From Pezizomycotina sp. ARF18 (Eukaryota; Ascomycota): a DNA stretch of 64,000 nucleotides. Under the pieces are notes generated by a model. The model was not told the DNA's origin. It did no database searches and worked only from the letters and a program-made list of their open reading frames with translations. Location: positions 55,712-119,711 of the forward strand of contig AZLU01000066.1 of the NCBI GenBank assembly GCA_002224055.1. Direction: 5' to 3'. Numbering within the stretch: position 1 is the stretch's first letter; each line of letters starts with the position of its first letter. Below are positions 24,145 to 36,330 of this stretch, piece by piece. Position numbers and translations under genes: made by a program.

Positions 24145-27100
24145 ATGTCGAACACCAAGATAGATCATGGATCTCAGGTCACATCGCCGCCGCCCTCTGC
24201 CACGGAGAAATTCTATCATCGCGATGGTCCTCGACGGCGACGTGAGCTGCTAATGACAACCGGCCCCATCAAAGCACCTCATCCCCCGTCGCTTCTCGCT
24301 TCTTCTCGCGCCTTGCAACATTCAACGTCTTTCGGGAAAAATAGTGTCCGCTCGAAAAAGCAGCCAACCCAGATAGCCCCAATTATGCACAACATCGATA
24401 GTTTTGAAAAACTTCGCATGGCAACTCAAGCGTATACCCACCTTGGGTCTTCAGGATATGGAACTACCACAAATTCCTCTTCCACCGCCACTCCTAGGTC
24501 AACAGTGTCGTCGCGGGCCAACAGTTCACCGTAGCCAGCGTTGGAAACAATGGAATGCTATATTTGAGGTAGGAGCTACCGCTCGATTGTTAAGATATTT
24601 TTACGTTTGAAAAGATGGACGGATTGTTAGAACTTCGGGGAAAACAGCAATGGAGATGGATGTGAAGAATATATTGGTGAAAAAATGAACTATATGCAAA
24701 GGATACAGCCGATCTCGATGTTGAATTATGAGGGAACAGACCGCCAGATTGCTAATCAACAAGAGGAAAAATCACAGACCTGTGACTAGACCACAGCCGG
24801 GACCATTCGTGATTCTTCCATCAACACCTCCGAAACTGCCGAAGATCAAGACGATGATCCAGATTCGAAGAAGGGAGACTCTTCTACGGATTCAAAGTCT
24901 ACAGAAGATCCCAAGACTCCTCCGGAAACCCCCGTCGCATTGCTGCCTCGCAGGAACCACCTTCGTCTCCGCCAATTCCCCGTATCAACCATTCCCGAGC
25001 ACGCTCATGGTCGACCATCGGAGAGATGTCTGCACCTCAAGATGTCCAACAGGGTTCAGTAAAAGTCACAATAGAAAAGCCTGAACCCCCTCGGCGGCCC
25101 CGAACTGCTGGCCCAAATCAATCCCATCCACATCTCGAGGTCACTATTCCTCACTATTCACTTGGATCTCCAGGCTTTTCTCCTTCAGGAACGCCGTATC
25201 TGTTTGGTTCCAGCCTTGCGGCGAACTCCATGCTCGCAACAAAGGGCCACCTCGGCTTGGTCCCAGACTACCGAATTCAATTGGGTCTTTCCCTCAGCCG
25301 ACAACAAGAGAGACGGGGGCTACCAATCCCAGCATCTGCATCCGCCTGCACCGACATCCAGGTTGTCACTCATGTCCACACCGCTAGCGTCAGCATTATA
25401 TCTCCGGTGGTCGCATCTGCTCCGATCATGATGTGTGGGCAACAACCTATCAGTCCGAACATCTATGATACGCTGTCTTTCCCTCCAGGATCAGATCACC
25501 CTTCAACAGTGAGACACGATCCACGCACGAACGACATAATCGCCGCTACGCCGTCAAGAATAATTGCTCAGATAACGTCCGCAACGTTCCTGGATTACCA
25601 ACTTCTCTCAGACTTCTTCCTTACGTTTCGTGCATTCTTGACGCCGAGCGACCTTGTATCTCACCTCCTAGTCCGCCTGCAGTGGGCAATCGACCGTGAT
25701 GATGACGTTGGCAAAGTGGTGAGAGTGCGGACTTTCGTGGCAATTAGGCATTGGCTACTCAATTATTTCGCCGATGATTTTGTGCCTTCATTAGACCTAA
25801 GAGAACAATTTTGCAACGCCTTGAACGAGCTTTCACACGATGTTCGGGGCAGACACAATACTAACCAGAGCGACATGAAAATCAAGGGGAGCTGAAGAAG
25901 TGTTGGAGGCGTACTTGCGCGCTTTATTGGGATGGGCACCCGGTGGCGGCTTAGATGTGGTCAATGCAGGAGCGGAAGTCGATATCATGCCGGAGGGTCG
26001 GCAGGAAGTAGAGACGATCCAAAAGTTCTTGCAGAGCTCTTCGACGAAGACTTCAAAGGCAAGAACGCGAAACCTGCGCTAAAGAAGAAACCCGAGAGGC
26101 TGGGAAAGGTCCCCATCGATAATATTACATCCGGCGCTACGGAACGTTTCATCCGGAAGTAATCAGCTCTGGGGAAAGTCAGCAGGATCGCCCAACAAGC
26201 GGAAGCAGAAGAAGGCAAAGAAGGCAAAGGAAAACGAGGCCTCTCGATCTCGCGGCAAGGGTAAAAATAGAGAAGACCCGAATGGAGGCAAGAGCTCCTC
26301 ACTGCCGAGCTTTAAATCGAAAGGACCGGAGGACCAGTACTATGAATCGGGTGAAAGGTCTGGAGAGGCGCGCATGCCAAATGGGCCTAGGGCTACGCCT
26401 CATAAGCGTAGCGGATCTTTCAGCGATGCGTTGCGCGACGATCGCCAGCCCTTGTCCATGAAGAAACAGACTACCAAGCCGATTCAATTATTCATCCCCT
26501 TTGCCGGCTCATTGGTCAGAGGGAACCTTATTCCTCCTACGCCTGCAGTTGTTGAGGTTATTGCTCCCTCGACGCCTACCGAGAAAGTTTTGCTTGACCT
26601 AACGTGCCAGCTCATGGCAGAGGCTACCTTCATCATCCACATCCCAAGATCGCGGCGCTGAGAGGGCCCGGTGTTAAAAAACTGCTAGGCAATATGAAGA
26701 GGGCGCTCAGTGGTCGCATAAATGCTATACAGCACGAGTCAAGCGACGAACAAGGTCCGCCGGAGGAACTCGCTAGGTACGTAGCCTCCGAAGGCAAGCA
26801 AGCGACCTTGACTGGCATTTTGAGTAGGAGTGGTTCGTACGGTCCACCGGTCCGGGGGGAGCGCGTACAAGGATCGACTTGCTCGGTGCTGGAGTTGTCG
26901 AGGCGTTCCATCGTGCCCTCGATGACCAGATTAAGGCCGCAAAGGTACAAAAAGACGCTATTGAGGCAGTGCGGAAAGCATACACGGAAAACCAAGGGAT
27001 CGCTATTCAACCTCTTGGGCCTACTGAGCCTCCTCTAGAGAGAGCGGCAGTACCTGATGATGCGGTTTCCGTTGATTCTGGCGAGTCTGACGGCGAAGGT

Positions 27101-29864
27101 GAAAAGAATACTGCTTTACGGCCTGCTCCAAAGGGAAAGTCTAGGCACCGAGCCACCCGAAGCAAAAGCGCAGATCTTACAATTGAGAGCGTGAATAGCA
27201 AACGCTATAAGAAAACTTCAGTTTCGGCAGAGTTGCAATGGAGGCCTGGGCGGAAAAGGGTGTCGTTACGCCTTCCCCCTCCGCGTCGCTCTCCTCTAGC
27301 GTACGAAAGAGTTTTTCGCCTTCCTACGATGCGAGCCCTTCGTCGGTGTTGAAACGTATGAGGAACCATCAAATAGTCGGTGATGTCTCTTCGCCCACCG
27401 CAAAGTCGTTCATGTCGTCCAACGAAGGCTCTTTGTTCTCGTATAACTCCTCTAAGCTTCTGGCAAGTTTCCGCTCACGTAGCTACGGCGAGAAGGCGAG
27501 ACGCCTAGTAGGCGGTGGAGATGCGCAGCTGGAAGAAGAAGAGACTATTTCGAGGAGGAAAATGATGAAATGAGCACTGCGCCGAGCTCGGCTCGACGGC
27601 CGCCCGGTGGAGATCCCTTCGATAGACCGCCAGCACGGATGTTGCGAAGGAGACCTGGTGGTGATCTAAAGACTGCAAATACCGTTGGTGATCTTGAGCC
27701 GGAGACTCGACCTCAGTCCGGTGTATCATTTGGAACATACCCGAGTCCGTAGTATCCGTGTGGCCGAAAGTGAACCATTCATTGTATTCCCAAACTCCGA
27801 TCACTGGCGTCTTGTCATTGGGCGCGGTAACTCTAGGAGCACCTGTGAAAGGTTTAAACAGAGGCAAGTCTCGTTTGCGGTATTCAACCACGAACAGATC
27901 TTCTGGCGCTGAGAGTTGCGCATCCGCACCGGAAACGTTCGAGGCTGGTGTCCTGAAACTTGCAGATTTACCTGACAACGCTAGCGAGGACGGAGCATCG
28001 AGGTTGCGCTTATTGAAGCTCGAGGGAACTTACAGGGAGAACGAACTTTGAGAGACCGATAGCGGATGGGCGACGGGCTAGTGACGGCATCTTATCAACT
28101 ACCACGACCACCAGAGATTTTGCAGACATGGACATTGTCGTCAAAGAGGAAGAGGTATCAGACTTGGAAGACGATGACGACGAGGACGAGTCATCCTCTT
28201 CGATTTCTGATGACGATGACAACTACTCCGATCTATAATGAGGGTTTCATGAGCGTAGCGGCAAACAACTTACTTGGCCTGCAGCAGAAAAAAAGCGGCG
28301 TCTGGTCCAGGTACCTCAGGAAAGCAGCGACCACGAGACGCCTCGCGCATCACGTAAACCTAAAAACGACAGCGAAGTTCGTGACCTGCCGTTGTCGTTT
28401 ATAAACACCAGAAATGAGTCAAATGAATTTATCCCCATTCTCGAGCGTGGCCAGAATGCGGACATGCTGTCGATACCCGATACGGCCGATATGGGTCACA
28501 GCTTCTATCAGCCTCCGGGACATCCAGAAGGACCTTCTGGGATCCCGCGAGGATGGATTAGCAGCAACGTCGACGGTAACATGAGCGACGTTTCGTCTGA
28601 ACTCTCGGTAGATCTCATGGCGAAACGAAAGCGTGCCAGCGTTTCGTCGTCTGTGCTACCGAACCTAACCCCTGGCGCAATTATGTCAAAGCTTGATATA
28701 CCGTCACATCCACTTCGCCACCCTCCCAGCCCGCCTCTTACACTTGAACAAGCCGTTTCGATGTCGCCTGCGTCGGATAGGGCCTGGCCGCTCAAGGACC
28801 GTTCTCGCACCCCGGAGGCCAAACTCGAGGTTTTGGAAACTTGCAGAAAACACCAAACAAACCAACCCCAAGGCAACCAAACGCCTTCGTAAGGCGGTTG
28901 ACTTCCGGCCCACGATTCCATGTCACGGCAATCCACTTCCGTTCATCCTTGCTTACGACTCTGAACTCCTCGCGAAGCAATTTACCCTGATCGAAAAGGA
29001 CGCATTAACTGAGATTGATTGGAAGGAACTCGTTGAGCTGCGCTGGAAACAGACGACCTCGCCGGTTACTGATTGGGTAGAGTCCTCAGGTCGCAGGAAT
29101 CTAGAGGCGTAGAAGTGGTCATCGCTCGCTTCAACTTGGTACGTAAATTAGAAGAATATCTCTCATCTGTTTCTTTGCCAGGGTTTACTGATTGTATTTT
29201 ATTTTATTTTTTTGGTTTTTAGATGGTTAAATGGGCTGCTTCAGAAATCGTCATGACCAATAGCATTGACGAGAGGGTAAGGACGATAACCAAGCTCATA
29301 CATATTGCTGCACACACGCGAGGCGACTACAAAATTTTGCGACCATGTATCAGATTACTATTGCTCTGCTCTCCGCCGATGTCGCTCGATTGCACAAAAC
29401 GTGGCAGCTCATAACTCATGCGAACATGCGTACGCTACGCGAACTCGAGGCTTTGGTCCAGCCAATGAGGAACTTCCACAATTTGCGCACGGAAATGGAG
29501 ACGGTCACGGGAGAGACGGTTGCATCCATTTGTTGGCAAGTCTAAATTTTTAAGGGTCCTTTACATGTATGTGTGTTTAAATATGTGGCTAATAGATGAA
29601 TACTCTAGGCTTGTATACTCATGACCTATCTACAACGCCCAACGCCCCGCGCAGCTGATCGGTACGCCGAACGGACCACCGCTGGTGAATTTCGAGCGCC
29701 ATCGGACGACCGCGACCATTGTTAACGCCTTCTACGCCTTATCGAAGCTTCTCAGAAGTACGATTTTGTGCCTGTGGATGGTGTCTGTGAGATGCCTCTG
29801 GATAGCCGCTCTGAAGGACGACGAGATCAATAAACTCAGCCTCGAACTCGAAGGCGATGTTTAA
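24145..29864 (+). CDS. LTE1: Lte1-type guanine nucleotide exchange factor
   Basis: Lte1 acts in budding yeast at mitotic exit through the Tem1/Ras-like GTPase circuit. Fungal homologues keep an N-terminal RasGEF_N region and a C-terminal CDC25-type catalytic domain. The chosen start gives MSNTKIDHGSQVTSPPPSAT, a disordered leader. RasGEF_N lies at about 25500-26000 (TPSRIIAQITSATFLDYQLL, SDFFLTFRAFLTPSDLVSH, FVAIRHWLLNYFADDFVP, LEAYLRALLGWAPGGGLD). The middle is long, Ser/Pro-rich and disordered, with GVKKLLGNMKRALSGR, AGVVEAFHRALDDQIK and MLRRRPGGDLKTANTVGDLE, blocks typical of fungal Lte1. The GEF domain begins near 28950 (LLAKQFTLIEKDALTEIDWK, ELVELRWKQ) and continues past an intron ending near 29220 with IVMTNSIDERVRTITKLIHI and LEALVQPMRNFHNLRTEMET. 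It ends NFERHRTTATIVNAFYAL...LKDDEINKLSLELEGDV. Many frame changes occur. About 5.7 kb matches the large family size. Confidence 0.9.
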
Positions 29865-31639
29865 AAAAGCAAAGGCCCCATCTTTCGATGGCCTTACCCA
29901 TGCTCTTAATGGAGACAACTGTTTTTATCTAAAAAGTATTCACGATTAGCTCGATTTAGAGCACGTCGGATTCTGCGAGGGTTTTCTACCCATCGCTGCA
30001 TAGATTTACGTGATTCACGGGATTACTAGCCTTCAGGCGCCCTAGTCCTTGTGTATATATTTAATTTATAATTCACGAATGACCTATGGCTTTTTTCTTT
30101 TTCTTTTTTCTTTTTTTTTTCTTTTTCTTTTTTTTTTCTTTTTTTTTCTTTTCTTTTTTTTTCTTTTTCTTTTCTTTTTCTTTTTTTTCTTTTTCTTTTC
30201 TCTTTTCTTTTTTTGTTTTTGTTTCTGCTCGTTTCTTTGTCTTTCATTTGTTGCTTTTCTTTTTTTGGGACATTTCTTTTCTTGACTTGGATGGGTACTT
30301 CGGTGGGCGGAGGGGGTATTCTCTTTTTCTCTTTAGTACGGGATTTAATGGGCTGGAGGGGAACATTCACTTCATATTCCATTTGTAATTACTACTACTA
30401 TTCTTATACTTTTGGTTTAGCTTCTCTGTTTCATCCTTTTCTTTTTCACTCCTATCAATCCTTTCCTTTCTGTCTATCTGTGCGTGCATGCGTTTTATTT
30501 GGAGGTACTCTGAGCGTCGTGGTTTTTTGTTTTGATTTTGCAGCGTTGGTTCTCGTCTTTGTTCGTCTGTTCGCTTTTCCTTTTTCAGTCTCCTTTGGTT
30601 TGGCTTCCCTACTCTTCTTACTGTCAGTTATTGATATTACATCTCATCGTTACTCACGGTTATTGATGCCAGGTATTGCTTTTCTTTGTTCGTTAATTTC
30701 CTTAGAACAGTCTTTACAGACACATTCCGCTTAATATCTGTTCCTTTTTTTTTTCTTCATTGTTTCCTTTCTTTTTTTTTTTCTTTTTTTTCTGGTGATC
30801 ATCATATCGATACCCTCCCTACCATCTTATATCAAGGCTACTGCCGCAGTCGTAAAGCGTTCTTGGTTTCCTTGTACATTCTTTGAATCCGAAAATACTC
30901 CTGCTTTTTCTTTGTAGGATAGTCTTCCTCTTCTCCATTTCTATCTTTCCTATATTTTCATTTCTTTAATCAAAGCAGATAATTCTACAAAGGTTCGATT
31001 GATTATAACTAGCCAGAACCAAGACCCGAATAAATTAGTCTGGTAGATATAAGTATATGTCGTATGTTATGTAAGTGGAATTGGCCGTTGGAGGGTTTTG
31101 TATTTGCTTCGTGACGTCAAACTTTTCCCCGCTTGCCGCCCCGGAAAACCTTAAAGGTTTAGCTTTTTGTGGGGTAAAAGGCCGGGGGGGGGCTTTTTGT
31201 GTTACCAAAACCACTCCGCCAGCGCTAGGCTATATGATAAAACCGTTAAAATTTCCGGAGTTACACGAAGCAGGAACCTTAAAAGCGTTAAAGGGTTATA
31301 AACAAATGAATATAAATCTACTACTACGAGGACCTAACGCGCGAATCGGTCCTTTTTCTTTTACGAGAGGATAGTACGAACGAGATTGGGGGTTAATACC
31401 GTTAGAACAGGTATACTATATATTAGAATATCTGCTAATCACATGTTAAGAGCTTAAGAGCTGAAGCCAAGCAGTAGAATCCTTCTACTTGTTCCGAAGT
31501 ACATCGAGTTTCAATGCCTTCACTCCTATATATAAGCAAGAGAAGCGAACGTGCATTGAAAAGAGTAATAAAAGAAACAAAGGCCTCCCTCAACCAAACG
31601 AAGAAAGAACAAACCCCGTAGAAATCAAACCACCATACA
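29865..31639. other. Convergent 3' interval between LTE1 and the 5'-nucleotidase gene
   Basis: Both neighbours end here. The left half is almost pure pyrimidine on the plus strand (listed separately), continuing T-rich to about 30990. A frame at 31075-31374 (99 codons) is more GC-balanced but has no recognised domain. I see no tRNA or other RNA gene. Confidence 0.5.
30088..30248 (+). repeat. Long polypyrimidine tract of T(n)C units
   Basis: About 160 nt consist nearly only of T4-T9 runs separated by single C. On the plus strand it reads as Phe/Leu/Ser and on the minus as Lys/Glu/Arg, which creates false open frames on both strands. Such homopurine-homopyrimidine tracts can form triplex DNA. 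It lies in the LTE1 3' flank. Confidence 0.85.
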
Positions 31640-34050
31640 TTACGTATCAACTTCCTTTATCCTCCCTTCGAGCTGCGGTGCGATCCCCTTACACCAGCTC
31701 GGCGCAAACTCCGGCCCCGGATTATCCTTCTCCGACTCGAGCCCCCTGTTAAGGGCCAACCTCTCCCACTTCCTGCCGACCATCTTCGCAATAATAGCTT
31801 TCTTCGTGCTCTCCTCCGTTTTCATCTCCGTGCCCGAATCTATCCCTTCGTCGCTGCTGTCTTCGGAGCTATCCTGCGCGTTCTCGTAGTCCTCTTGGAC
31901 TGAGCTGGGGAAAGAATGTTCGCCTTCTCGGTGTTCTATCGGTGACGAGGGTTCTTTTAGCTCGCCTTTTTGCGTCTGCACACGCTTCAGACTGTCGAAG
32001 CTGGACATGGCGTGCTTGCCGCGCTTCCAGCGGCCAATGACTTTTAGCGAGAGGAAGTAGGTGCGGAGAATTGTCTGTGATCAGGACGTCGTTATATGGT
32101 TAGTAAAGTAGTACGACTAAAGATTTATAGAATTCCTATGATGGGATTCTTGTAATAAAGGAGTAAAAGGAATAAGGTTCATACTGATATCAGGACACCA
32201 GCCTCATCGTCTATGATAGTTTCGCACCCCGCTTCCTCGGTCAAGCTAGTGAAGCCGTCTTTGCCCTAAATATATATGGTCAATATATGGTTTTCTCCAT
32301 CAGCAACGTAACGCAGAATCCAATATAACGCAATTGCTCTATATTTTACGGCTTACCTTCGCCATGTAACCGCGCGTAGAAAGAACGTATTGTTTCTCCA
32401 TTTCAAGTTCCATATGCCCCACTCTCACAGTGCGTATGCGAGAACCCGCCGGTGCTTTTTTGTTGTATTCAAAGTATATGTTTGAGACACAAGGGAACCG
32501 ACCTTTGAGAAATGATTTCAGTATCGATCAAATGGTATTCCTGTTCGTGAATGATTAGAATGCCTACCTTCAAGAGCTGGAACCTGGGAGACAGAGTTCT
32601 CAAGAGCGTCCCACAGCGCTTTACCGGTAACCTTGATAACCACCACGGGATCCGTAAAGGGAAAACAGTTCACTTCGGTTGATGTAAATTAGTTTTGCGC
32701 TTGACCAATAAAAAATATATCATCGATTAAATATTTGGATGCGTTCTGGTCCTTACTGATATCTTTCAAGCGGAAGATTCTGCCCGTAAATCTGGTCTCC
32801 TCTTATTGTGCCCGCCGCCATTAAGGCGCAATCGGCATCGTAGTAAAACCTCATCAGGTCGCAGACAAAGTTAGAAAGGTTCGCTTCGCGCGTGCGCACC
32901 GTCGTAAAACGGGCATCTAATGGCACCGAAGTAAAGCCAATAGGCTGCTCCATCTTTGACTTTAATCCGCGGTCAGATCTTCGATAAGCTTTGCCGTGCT
33001 TTCATCTTCAGGAACGTCCTTCGTGACGTCCCGTCGAGTAATCTCAAAATCCCACCCTTTCGAACCGTCCTTCTTCCTCCAGGCTTCGATGTAGCTGAGC
33101 TGCTGGAAGTCGCTGCCGCTCCTCAAGATGTGGCACCCGTTAACTATCTGGTGGTTATAATAGTGGTCGTGGCTCCAGTATTATATCGATGAGACCCGCG
33201 TCGGTAAGTCTCGCAAGCTTCTCGTCGTTCGGTTCACGCTGGTGCGCCAGGCAGATTATCATATCGCATTCCTCCCTCAGCGGTGGCAATAGCTCCATCG
33301 CCGTCTTCGAGGCTGACTTGTACACGATATCGGGAGCGATCGAGTTGACTGTCTCGAGCCACTCTCGTTCCGCGAGACCAATTATACCAAGCTTTAGCCC
33401 GTTCGATGTGTGAGGATAACGGTCTTCTTGCAACCGCCCATGGGCTCCATACCCAGAGCTGGATCAGTACGTTGCCGAGGAGCCAATGTTTATTCGTCAG
33501 TACCTCGATAAGTTCTAGTACAAAATAAATGGCCGCCGGGAAAGATTTACTGGTACATACTGGAAACTGGCACATCTTGGCGAGGTACTGGAAGTTCTGC
33601 GCCGAGAAATCAAAATCATGGTTGCCAGCTAAATGATTTCGCGGACAGTTAGAACAGGTTTTTACAGTCGAGCTTCATGATGAGGGTAGAGTTTTGGGAG
33701 AAAGTTAATAGCAATTAAGCTGCTTAGGCTGTGCAGTCTAGCTCCCTGTAGCTTACCGGTAGCTACGTCCGTTTTAATCGCGTTCAAGATCGGAACCATG
33801 TGCTTCCTTTGCTGACGGTCGATTCGAGGCTGGGGTTGAAAGCGTCGCCCGAGAAGAAGGTGAGCATGCCCGGCTGGCCCTTGAACTCGTCGCCGTCGCG
33901 GTAGTGGTTCACCAGGTTCACGAAGCGCGCGGCACCCCCGACGGGCTCCCTGTCGCCGGCCTCGATGTGGTAGACGTCATTGAAGTGGAGGCAGCGAAAC
34001 TCGGGAGTTTCGCCTTTCCTACCGGAGGAGTATGTTGTGCTCTCGGTCAT
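31640..34050 (-). CDS. Calcineurin-like 5'-nucleotidase / metallophosphatase (UshA-type)
   Basis: This is a two-domain metallophosphoesterase of the 5'-nucleotidase superfamily, with no signal peptide, so probably cytosolic; the substrate is inferred from the family. The ATG at 34050 gives MTESTTYSSGRKGETPEFRC, then the metal-binding LHFNDVYHIE and FFSGDAFNPSLESTVSKGS. Later come GIIGLAEREWLETVNSIAPD, YKSASKTAMELLPPLREECD, AHQREPNDEKLARLTDAGLI and GHDHYYNHQIVNGCHILRSG, the GHDH metal site. The C-terminal domain shows MEQPIGFTSVPLDARFTTVR, EANLSNFVCDLMRFYY and CALMAAGTIRGDQIYG. It ends with an acidic tail and GIAPQLEGRIKEVDT. Frame breaks before GHDH (two short G runs near 33182) and near 32958 (one T) are repaired by lengthening runs. 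Several short introns lie between 31990 and 32770. The family is certain. Confidence 0.92.
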
Positions 34051-34267
34051 TGTAGGTTTAGTATTGCTGGAAGCTGTAGGAGCAGTTGTAGGTGGTGATG
34101 GTTTTAAAGGATTAATGAGAGATTAGTTGAGACTTGAGAAATGTATGAGAAGGAGGGGGAGAGGATGGAGGGCAGACATTCGGCGTTGGTGTAGTGGTGG
34201 GTAGCATCGCCCTTGTTCTCCGCAGTAGCAGTAGCAGCATCACCAGCTATACTTAAAGTTTCGCTTA

Positions 34268-34372
34268 TGCGGGCCACGAAGCCGACCCATGCTCCTAAAT
34301 TAGTCTCGGGCAAGCGGGCCGGTGCTCCGCACCCAAAAAAAAACGCTTGCAGGCGGCTTTGGCACGAGGCTA
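34268..34372. repeat. GC-rich multi-hairpin segment
   Basis: Within about 100 nt lie GGTGC-TCC-GCACC (34321-34333), GCAAGCG (34311-34317) facing CGCTTGC (34343-34349), and CTCCTAAATTAGTCT near 34291, partly repeated as CTCCTAAATATAAAATTAGT near 34373. It is far more GC-rich than its surroundings. It sits about 220 nt upstream of the 5'-nucleotidase start. It could be a structured element or a repeat relic. Confidence 0.4.
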
Positions 34373-34421
34373 CTCCTAAATATAAAATTAGTCTTGTCGC
34401 AAAATACTTAATGAATACGTT

Positions 34422-35541
34422 TTAATATTGCAAATCCTTACCCAATGGTCCTTTTCTGCCTCTTCTTCTTTCCCTCCCTCCATCTTCTTCCCCTTCTCTT
34501 AGCGCCTCCTCCATATCCTTCCCTAGTGGTAGTTCGCTTAAGAGTTTCTTTATAGCTTCAAGAGCTGAGTGTTGTTCAGCTACAGCAACCGCTACTTCGC
34601 TGACTTCTCGTTGCCTGTCGATGAAGTGAGCTTAGAGAGATATATTTACGAAATCATTATTAATACAGAACGCTAAGGAGTTGCTTGCTCACCTATCTGC
34701 AGCTTCCGGAGCTGAGTGTAAATTACATCTACCGTATCGTAGATTGACTCCCGGCTTTTGCCTTACATATACCCTCTGTTTGGCCGACTGCGGCTCAGTC
34801 CATATTAGTAACTGAAAACAAACAATGTTGGTGTTTTATTCTTTTGAATATAATAGTTCTGTTTCTATTCAAGTACCATTTCGCTAATCACCGACCAAGA
34901 AACTCTATTCTTTCTAAAACGTCATTATCTGGTTAGATAAACTACTTGATCATAAAATAATGGAATCCAAAAGGGAGCTCACTATCACATTTTCGTTGGC
35001 CTTGCTCCTTTTCCTCACCTGCGCTAATTCACTCTCGCTACCCTTCAGTTCAGTCTCCCTATTTTTCAATTTGATCTGCTGCCGCAAAACTTCGGCTTCC
35101 GCTTCGGCAGCGCGAAGTTGAGCTTGGAGGAGGGCTATATCCCTTTTTCCCTTCCCGGATCTTTGCTTTCAGGATTGAGATCGTATTTACATTCTCGCAT
35201 GTTTGGCACTTATCGAGTTTCTTTCTTTTTTTTTTTTTTTTTTTCTTTTTTTTTAAAGTTCCTCGCCGAGCATCTTCTCTGTGTGTTGGATCTTTCCTGT
35301 CAACCTCAACTACTTCTGGTTTACAGCATTTCTTCTTCTCATTATCCAATCTTTTTGTAACTGTAAAGCCTTTGCCTTTTCATCCTCCACCCTCTTCCGC
35401 AACTGTTCATTTTTTTTTCTTTTTTCTTTTTGCCGTCTTGAATAGTGTGACGAAGCCTCTGTTCGATGTCGGCACCGTTGTAAGACACTATATAGACATC
35501 AGTGATTCGTTCGATGAACAATCCAATTTAGTACTGAACAT
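34422..35541 (-). CDS. Uncharacterised coiled-coil protein
   Basis: I do not recognise the family. Spliced pieces give a continuous charged helix: DIEQRLRHTIQDGKKKK, QLRKRVEDEKAKALQLQKDW, then DIALLQAQLRAAEAEAEVLR and QQIKLKNRETELKGSESELA up to a donor near 34980. A middle exon reads LLIWTEPQSAKQR and YDTVDVIYTQLRKLQ. The last exon reads DRQREVSEVAVAVAEQHSAL, EAIKKLLSELPLGKDMEEAL and ends GRKGPLGKDLQY before TAA. Heptad-like Leu/Ile spacing suggests a coiled coil. The start is uncertain (candidate ATG at 35541). A poly-T tract (35226-35253 on the plus strand) and one or more frame changes lie inside. A kinetochore, spindle-pole or structural role would be a guess. Confidence 0.5.
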
Positions 35542-36330
35542 GAGGTCGACTGAGAGGAAGGCAGTGTTCTTACTCTTTTTGTATCTATATAGTATCGCGC
35601 GACAGCTTACTGAAGAGAATATGGAAAAAGACAAATAGATGGGAGGTGGCTAGAGGAAAAAACGTAGGATAGGAGTAGGTGGTGACATGGGGCGCCTCTC
35701 AGAGAATAAGAGATTCACGATCGACATAATAAATAAATAAACAAGCCAGTCCAACATAGTCTAGTAGCTTCGGAGGGTATACCGCCCAAGCTCAGCAGGT
35801 TATATAACCCCAAAAAATATAAATGATACATCAAATTCATTTCTTTGATTCTCTACACTCCTTCCTCTTACTTTCAATTTACATTTCTTCCTAGTAATGC
35901 TCCTGTTCGTTCTTTCATCCTTAACAGGAATATATGTTTTACTATCTCCTAAGAAACGATCGGTGTAAGTTATCTTTAGAGGTCTACCTAAGCCATGTTT
36001 TACTTGCAAGAGATATAAAAAAGACCAAGCAAAAGGCCCTGGCTTTGTATCTGGACTTCGTGTTGGCAAAGAGCCCATGGTTCCTGAAGTCACCAAACCT
36101 ATTCTTAATCTGTATTTTTTGACAAGACTGCAGAGAACAGGTCAGATTATGAAGAAAAGACGGCATTATTAGAGGCCACCTCTTAGCAGTCAAAATAAGT
36201 TTAACTTCAATTGCCATTAGTTATCTGGTGTTAAGTTCAAATTAAAAGATCGATATGCCTCTGGAGAGCCGTGGGCAATTTCTTTTTCGACAAACAGCTC
36301 ACTCTAACAAATATTCGATCCGCTTGCGGG
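35542..36330. other. Interval with no recognised gene
   Basis: A leftward frame at 35800-36096 (98 codons, with HGLGRPLKITYTDRFLGDSK) has plausible codon composition but no domain I know, and no neighbouring exon can be joined to it. The rest is AT-rich. Confidence 0.4.

Noticed and set aside
27505-27978. A 157-codon leftward frame inside LTE1
   Set aside because: It is antisense to the Lte1 linker, whose sense frame carries the family block RRRPGGDL...NTVGDLE; the antisense product has no motif.
31330-31400. Resemblance of TACGAGAGGAT to the conserved end of large-subunit rRNA
   Set aside because: Only about ten bases match and the flanking rRNA context is absent.
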